Of a stretch of DNA of 64,000 bases, positions 61,932 through 64,000 are shown piece by piece. Source of the DNA: Cyclobacteriaceae bacterium (GTDB lineage Bacteria > Bacteroidota > Bacteroidia > Cytophagales > Cyclobacteriaceae). Location: contig CP075525.1 of assembly GCA_025808415.1 (NCBI GenBank), positions 1,473,501-1,537,500 of the forward strand, read 5' to 3'. The position numbers were made by a program, and so were the translations under genes. The notes beneath the pieces are model-generated. The model saw nothing but the letters and a program-made list of their open reading frames with translations, ran no database searches and was not told the DNA's origin. Each line of letters opens with the position of its first letter. Position 1 is the stretch's first letter.

Positions 61932-62807
61932 ATGAGAGCATACGTTTTCCCTGGCCAGGGTGCACAGTTTACCGGAATGGGTAAAGATATTTACGATGCC
62001 AACCCCAAAGCCAAAATTTTGTTTGATCAGGCCAATGATGTGTTGGGGTTTGACATCACTTCCATTATGTTTAATGGAACTGCCGATGAGCTAAAACAAA
62101 CCCGTGTTACACAACCCGCTATCTTTATTCATTCGGTTGCCAGTGCATTGTCTCATGATTCGTTTTCGCCCAATATGGTAGCCGGACATTCCTTAGGAGA
62201 ATTTTCTGCGCTCGTTGCCAATAAAGCACTCTCGTATGAAGACGGTTTAAAACTTGTATACAAACGCGCCATGGCCATGCAACGCGCCTGTGAAATTAAT
62301 CCTTCAACTATGGCCGCTATACTGGGTTTGGATGACGCTAAAGTTGAAGAAATATGTGCTTCCATTACCGATGAGATTGTTGTGGCAGCTAACTACAATT
62401 GCCCGGGTCAGTTAGTTATCTCCGGCTCCATAAAAGGAATTGAAATTGCCTGCGAAAAAATGAAAGCAGCTGGAGCAAAACGTGCACTTCCGCTACAGGT
62501 AGGCGGGGCGTTTCACTCCCCTTTAATGGAACCTGCCCGCGAAGAACTTGCAGCAGCCATTGAAACCACTCACTTCAGTACACCCGTTTGCCCGGTGTAT
62601 CAAAATGTAAATGCTTCACCATCATCTGATGTTAACACCATCAAAAAAAATCTGATTGCACAACTCACCGCCCCTGTTCGGTGGACCCAATCGGTACAGA
62701 AGATGGTGGCTGATGGTGGCACAACCTTTATTGAATGCGGGCCCGGTAAAGTACTTCAGGGCCTTGTGAAGAAAATAGCACCCCACGTGGAAGCCATGAG
62801 TATCTAG
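61932..62807 (+). CDS. fabD: malonyl-CoA:ACP transacylase
   Basis: A 291-residue FabD, which loads malonyl groups on ACP for fatty acid synthesis. It has YVFPGQGAQFTGMGKDI, the serine nucleophile in VAGHSLGEFSALVA, the arginine in LVYKRAMAMQRAC, and the histidine in GGAFHSPLMEPA. The ATG at 61932 (MRAYVFPGQG) is chosen by the family N-terminus; an upstream in-frame ATG at 61881 would add 17 residues. A near-consensus -7 box TATTTTCG lies at about 61902-61909. The 3' end overlaps the convergent folK gene by 4 nt. Confidence 0.96.
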   Translation: MRAYVFPGQGAQFTGMGKDIYDANPKAKILFDQANDVLGFDITSIMFNGTADELKQTRVTQPAIFIHSVASALSHDSFSPNMVAGHSLGEFSALVANKALSYEDGLKLVYKRAMAMQRACEINPSTMAAILGLDDAKVEEICASITDEIVVAANYNCPGQLVISGSIKGIEIACEKMKAAGAKRALPLQVGGAFHSPLMEPAREELAAAIETTHFSTPVCPVYQNVNASPSSDVNTIKKNLIAQLTAPVRWTQSVQKMVADGGTTFIECGPGKVLQGLVKKIAPHVEAMSI

Positions 62808-63289
62808 TGTAGTACCTTTTCAACCGGTAGCCTATCTGTACATTCTTGTAAAAGTTCATGAACAGATTTATGGAGAATGGGGTGAATGAAATCCGGAGAA
62901 ATTTCCTGTAAAGGGATCAGCGTAAACCTTCGCTGGGGGATACCCGGATGAGGTATCGTTAGTTCGGGGGTTGAAATGACCTGATCATCCCAAAACAAAA
63001 TGTCAATATCGATGATCCGTGAACCCCATTTTTCAGTTCGTTTTCTGCCCAGTCTGTCTTCAATGTCGCGGATAAACTGGAGGGCTTCTTCAGCCGATTT
63101 TCCGGTTGTTGAAACCACTACCTGGTTATAAAATTCCGGCTGATCTGTCTTGCCCCAGGCTGCTGTTTTATAAAAAGAAGAGGCTGTAATAATCGGCCCT
63201 AAAAGCCGACCAATTTCCCGGCTGGCCAACTGTAAGTTGTGTTCCCGGTTACCTAGGTTGCTGCCTAAGAGAAGATGAACGGTTGTCAT
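62804..63289 (-). CDS. folK: 2-amino-4-hydroxy-6-hydroxymethyldihydropteridine pyrophosphokinase
   Basis: A 161-residue HPPK of folate synthesis. It starts TTVHLLLGSNLGNREHNLQLA (the GSNxGxR motif), has YKTAAWGKTDQPEFYNQVV, LGRKRTEKWGSRIIDIDILFWDD with the metal-binding aspartates, and LTIPHPGIPQRRFTLIPLQEI. All are standard HPPK blocks. It converges on fabD and is divergent from sppA. Confidence 0.95.
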   Translation of the reverse strand: MTTVHLLLGSNLGNREHNLQLASREIGRLLGPIITASSFYKTAAWGKTDQPEFYNQVVVSTTGKSAEEALQFIRDIEDRLGRKRTEKWGSRIIDIDILFWDDQVISTPELTIPHPGIPQRRFTLIPLQEISPDFIHPILHKSVHELLQECTDRLPVEKVLH

Positions 63290-63359
63290 AAATTTGCCGG
63301 TAAACTTACTTCGAATTAGCTGAAGCCTGTGTTTATTTTGTAAAACTTAATGTATTGAT

Positions 63360-64000
63360 ATGAATTTCTTCAAGTCTTTTTTAGCGGCCCTTTTAGCCTT
63401 AACGGTTTTTACGGTAGTTAGCTTTTTGCTCATGATTGGCATTTTAGCTTCCCTCGGAGCGGAGGAGAAGGTGGTGGTAAGCAACAATTCTGTATTGCAC
63501 CTCAAGCTGGATGCCCAGATTACGGAGCAAGAAGTTGAAAACCCTTTTGCGGGACTTCCTTTTCCTGGTGGCGAGGTACAAAATATTGGGCTGTTAAAGC
63601 TGAAGGAAACCATTCGACACGCTAAATCCGACCCTAAAATTCAAGGCATCTTTCTAAACGTGAGTTTTCCCATGACCGGCTTCTCGACTTTGGGAGAAAT
63701 CCGTCAGTCGCTTATTGATTTTAAAGAAAGTGGAAAGTGGGTGGTGGCTTATGCCGATGCGATGTCGGAGCCAGCCTATTACCTGGCCTCTGTTGCCGAT
63801 AAAGTTTACCTGAACCCGGAAGGTGAAGTGGAATTCAATGGCCTTACGGTGGAGATCAGTTTTTTCAAAAAACTGTTCGACAAACTGGAAATCAAACCTG
63901 AGATATTCAGGGTGGGAGATTTCAAAAGCGCGGTAGAGCCTTTCATGCTGGAGAAGATGAGCAACGAAAACCGTTTACAACTTACCTCGTTGATAAACTC
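63360..64000 (+). CDS. sppA: signal peptide peptidase SppA, 5' part
   Basis: The first 213 residues of a SppA protease; the gene runs past the window end. An N-terminal membrane anchor (about 4-32, FKSFLAALLALTVFTVVSFLLMIG) is followed by the periplasmic protease domain with LHLKLDAQITEQ and the catalytic lysine in RVGDFKSAVEPF (family pattern YKSAxEPF). The serine nucleophile of the second half would lie outside the window. The ATG at 63360 is preferred because it directly precedes the membrane anchor. SppA degrades cleaved signal peptides and membrane fragments. Confidence 0.92.
   Translation, partial: MNFFKSFLAALLALTVFTVVSFLLMIGILASLGAEEKVVVSNNSVLHLKLDAQITEQEVENPFAGLPFPGGEVQNIGLLKLKETIRHAKSDPKIQGIFLNVSFPMTGFSTLGEIRQSLIDFKESGKWVVAYADAMSEPAYYLASVADKVYLNPEGEVEFNGLTVEISFFKKLFDKLEIKPEIFRVGDFKSAVEPFMLEKMSNENRLQLTSLIN

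Overview
The window reads as ordinary chromosome from a bacterium of the phylum Bacteroidota, most likely a Cytophagales-type organism (inference). Support comes from an LpxC-FabZ fusion gene, a PorX response regulator with a PglZ domain, three secreted proteins with type IX secretion (T9SS) or gliding-motility C-terminal signals, DUF4290 and DUF4296 proteins, and promoters of the form TTTG-N19-TAnnTTTG. Genes are densely packed on both strands, often with 1-30 nt overlaps, and no gap exceeds about 300 nt. I saw no rRNA, tRNA, CRISPR array, prophage or insertion sequence with a transposase.

Layout. 1-3.4 kb: end of a LysE-type exporter and a short Bat-type operon (DUF58, BatD-like, BatA). 3.5-6.9 kb: DUF4296 lipoprotein, MutS2, small lipoprotein. 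7-11 kb: lipid A operon lpxD, lpxC/fabZ, lpxA plus an orphan ABC ATPase. 11-15.5 kb: HD hydrolase, then porX-tsaE-ald. 15.6-20 kb: a palindromic repeat, valS and an RsmF-type methylase. 20-24 kb: fumarylacetoacetase, flavin reductase and a TPR protein with conserved histidine motifs. 24-27 kb: pdhB and an OmpA/TPR lipoprotein. 27-33.6 kb: a minus-strand operon hisS-hutH-T9SS protein-ybaB-glycosyltransferase. 33.7-39.5 kb: a small basic protein, xth, murA, DUF4290 and a UvrD/PcrA helicase. 39.6-42 kb: TcmP-like protein, DUF3109, and a greB gene broken by an in-frame TGA and flanked by two copies of a structured repeat. 42-46.6 kb: yceD-rpmF and fabH-efp-accB-accC. 46.6-55.6 kb: TerB-like, pdxA, rsmA, mgtE, pentapeptide protein, greA, HIT protein, gpsA, a PlsB-like acyltransferase and a small conserved protein. 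55.7-64 kb: two large secreted T9SS proteins, a DCC protein, fabD, folK and the start of sppA.

How the genes fit together. Cell-envelope synthesis dominates: lipid A (lpxA, lpxC, lpxD), fatty acids (fabZ, fabD, fabH, accB, accC), phospholipid (gpsA, plsB-like) and peptidoglycan (murA). PorX and the three sorting-domain proteins belong to the T9SS/gliding machinery typical of the phylum. Translation and transcription maintenance genes (valS, hisS, efp, rpmF, rsmA, tsaE, greA, broken greB) are interspersed.

I did not find a clearly new multi-gene system. The most interesting points are the greA leader (a consensus promoter followed by a terminator-like hairpin before the start codon), the nonsense-interrupted greB between twin repeats, MurA with Asp at the fosfomycin-target Cys position, EF-P without the usual tip lysine, a possible metal-binding TPR protein, and several families of dispersed hairpin repeats, one of which shows compensatory changes between two copies.
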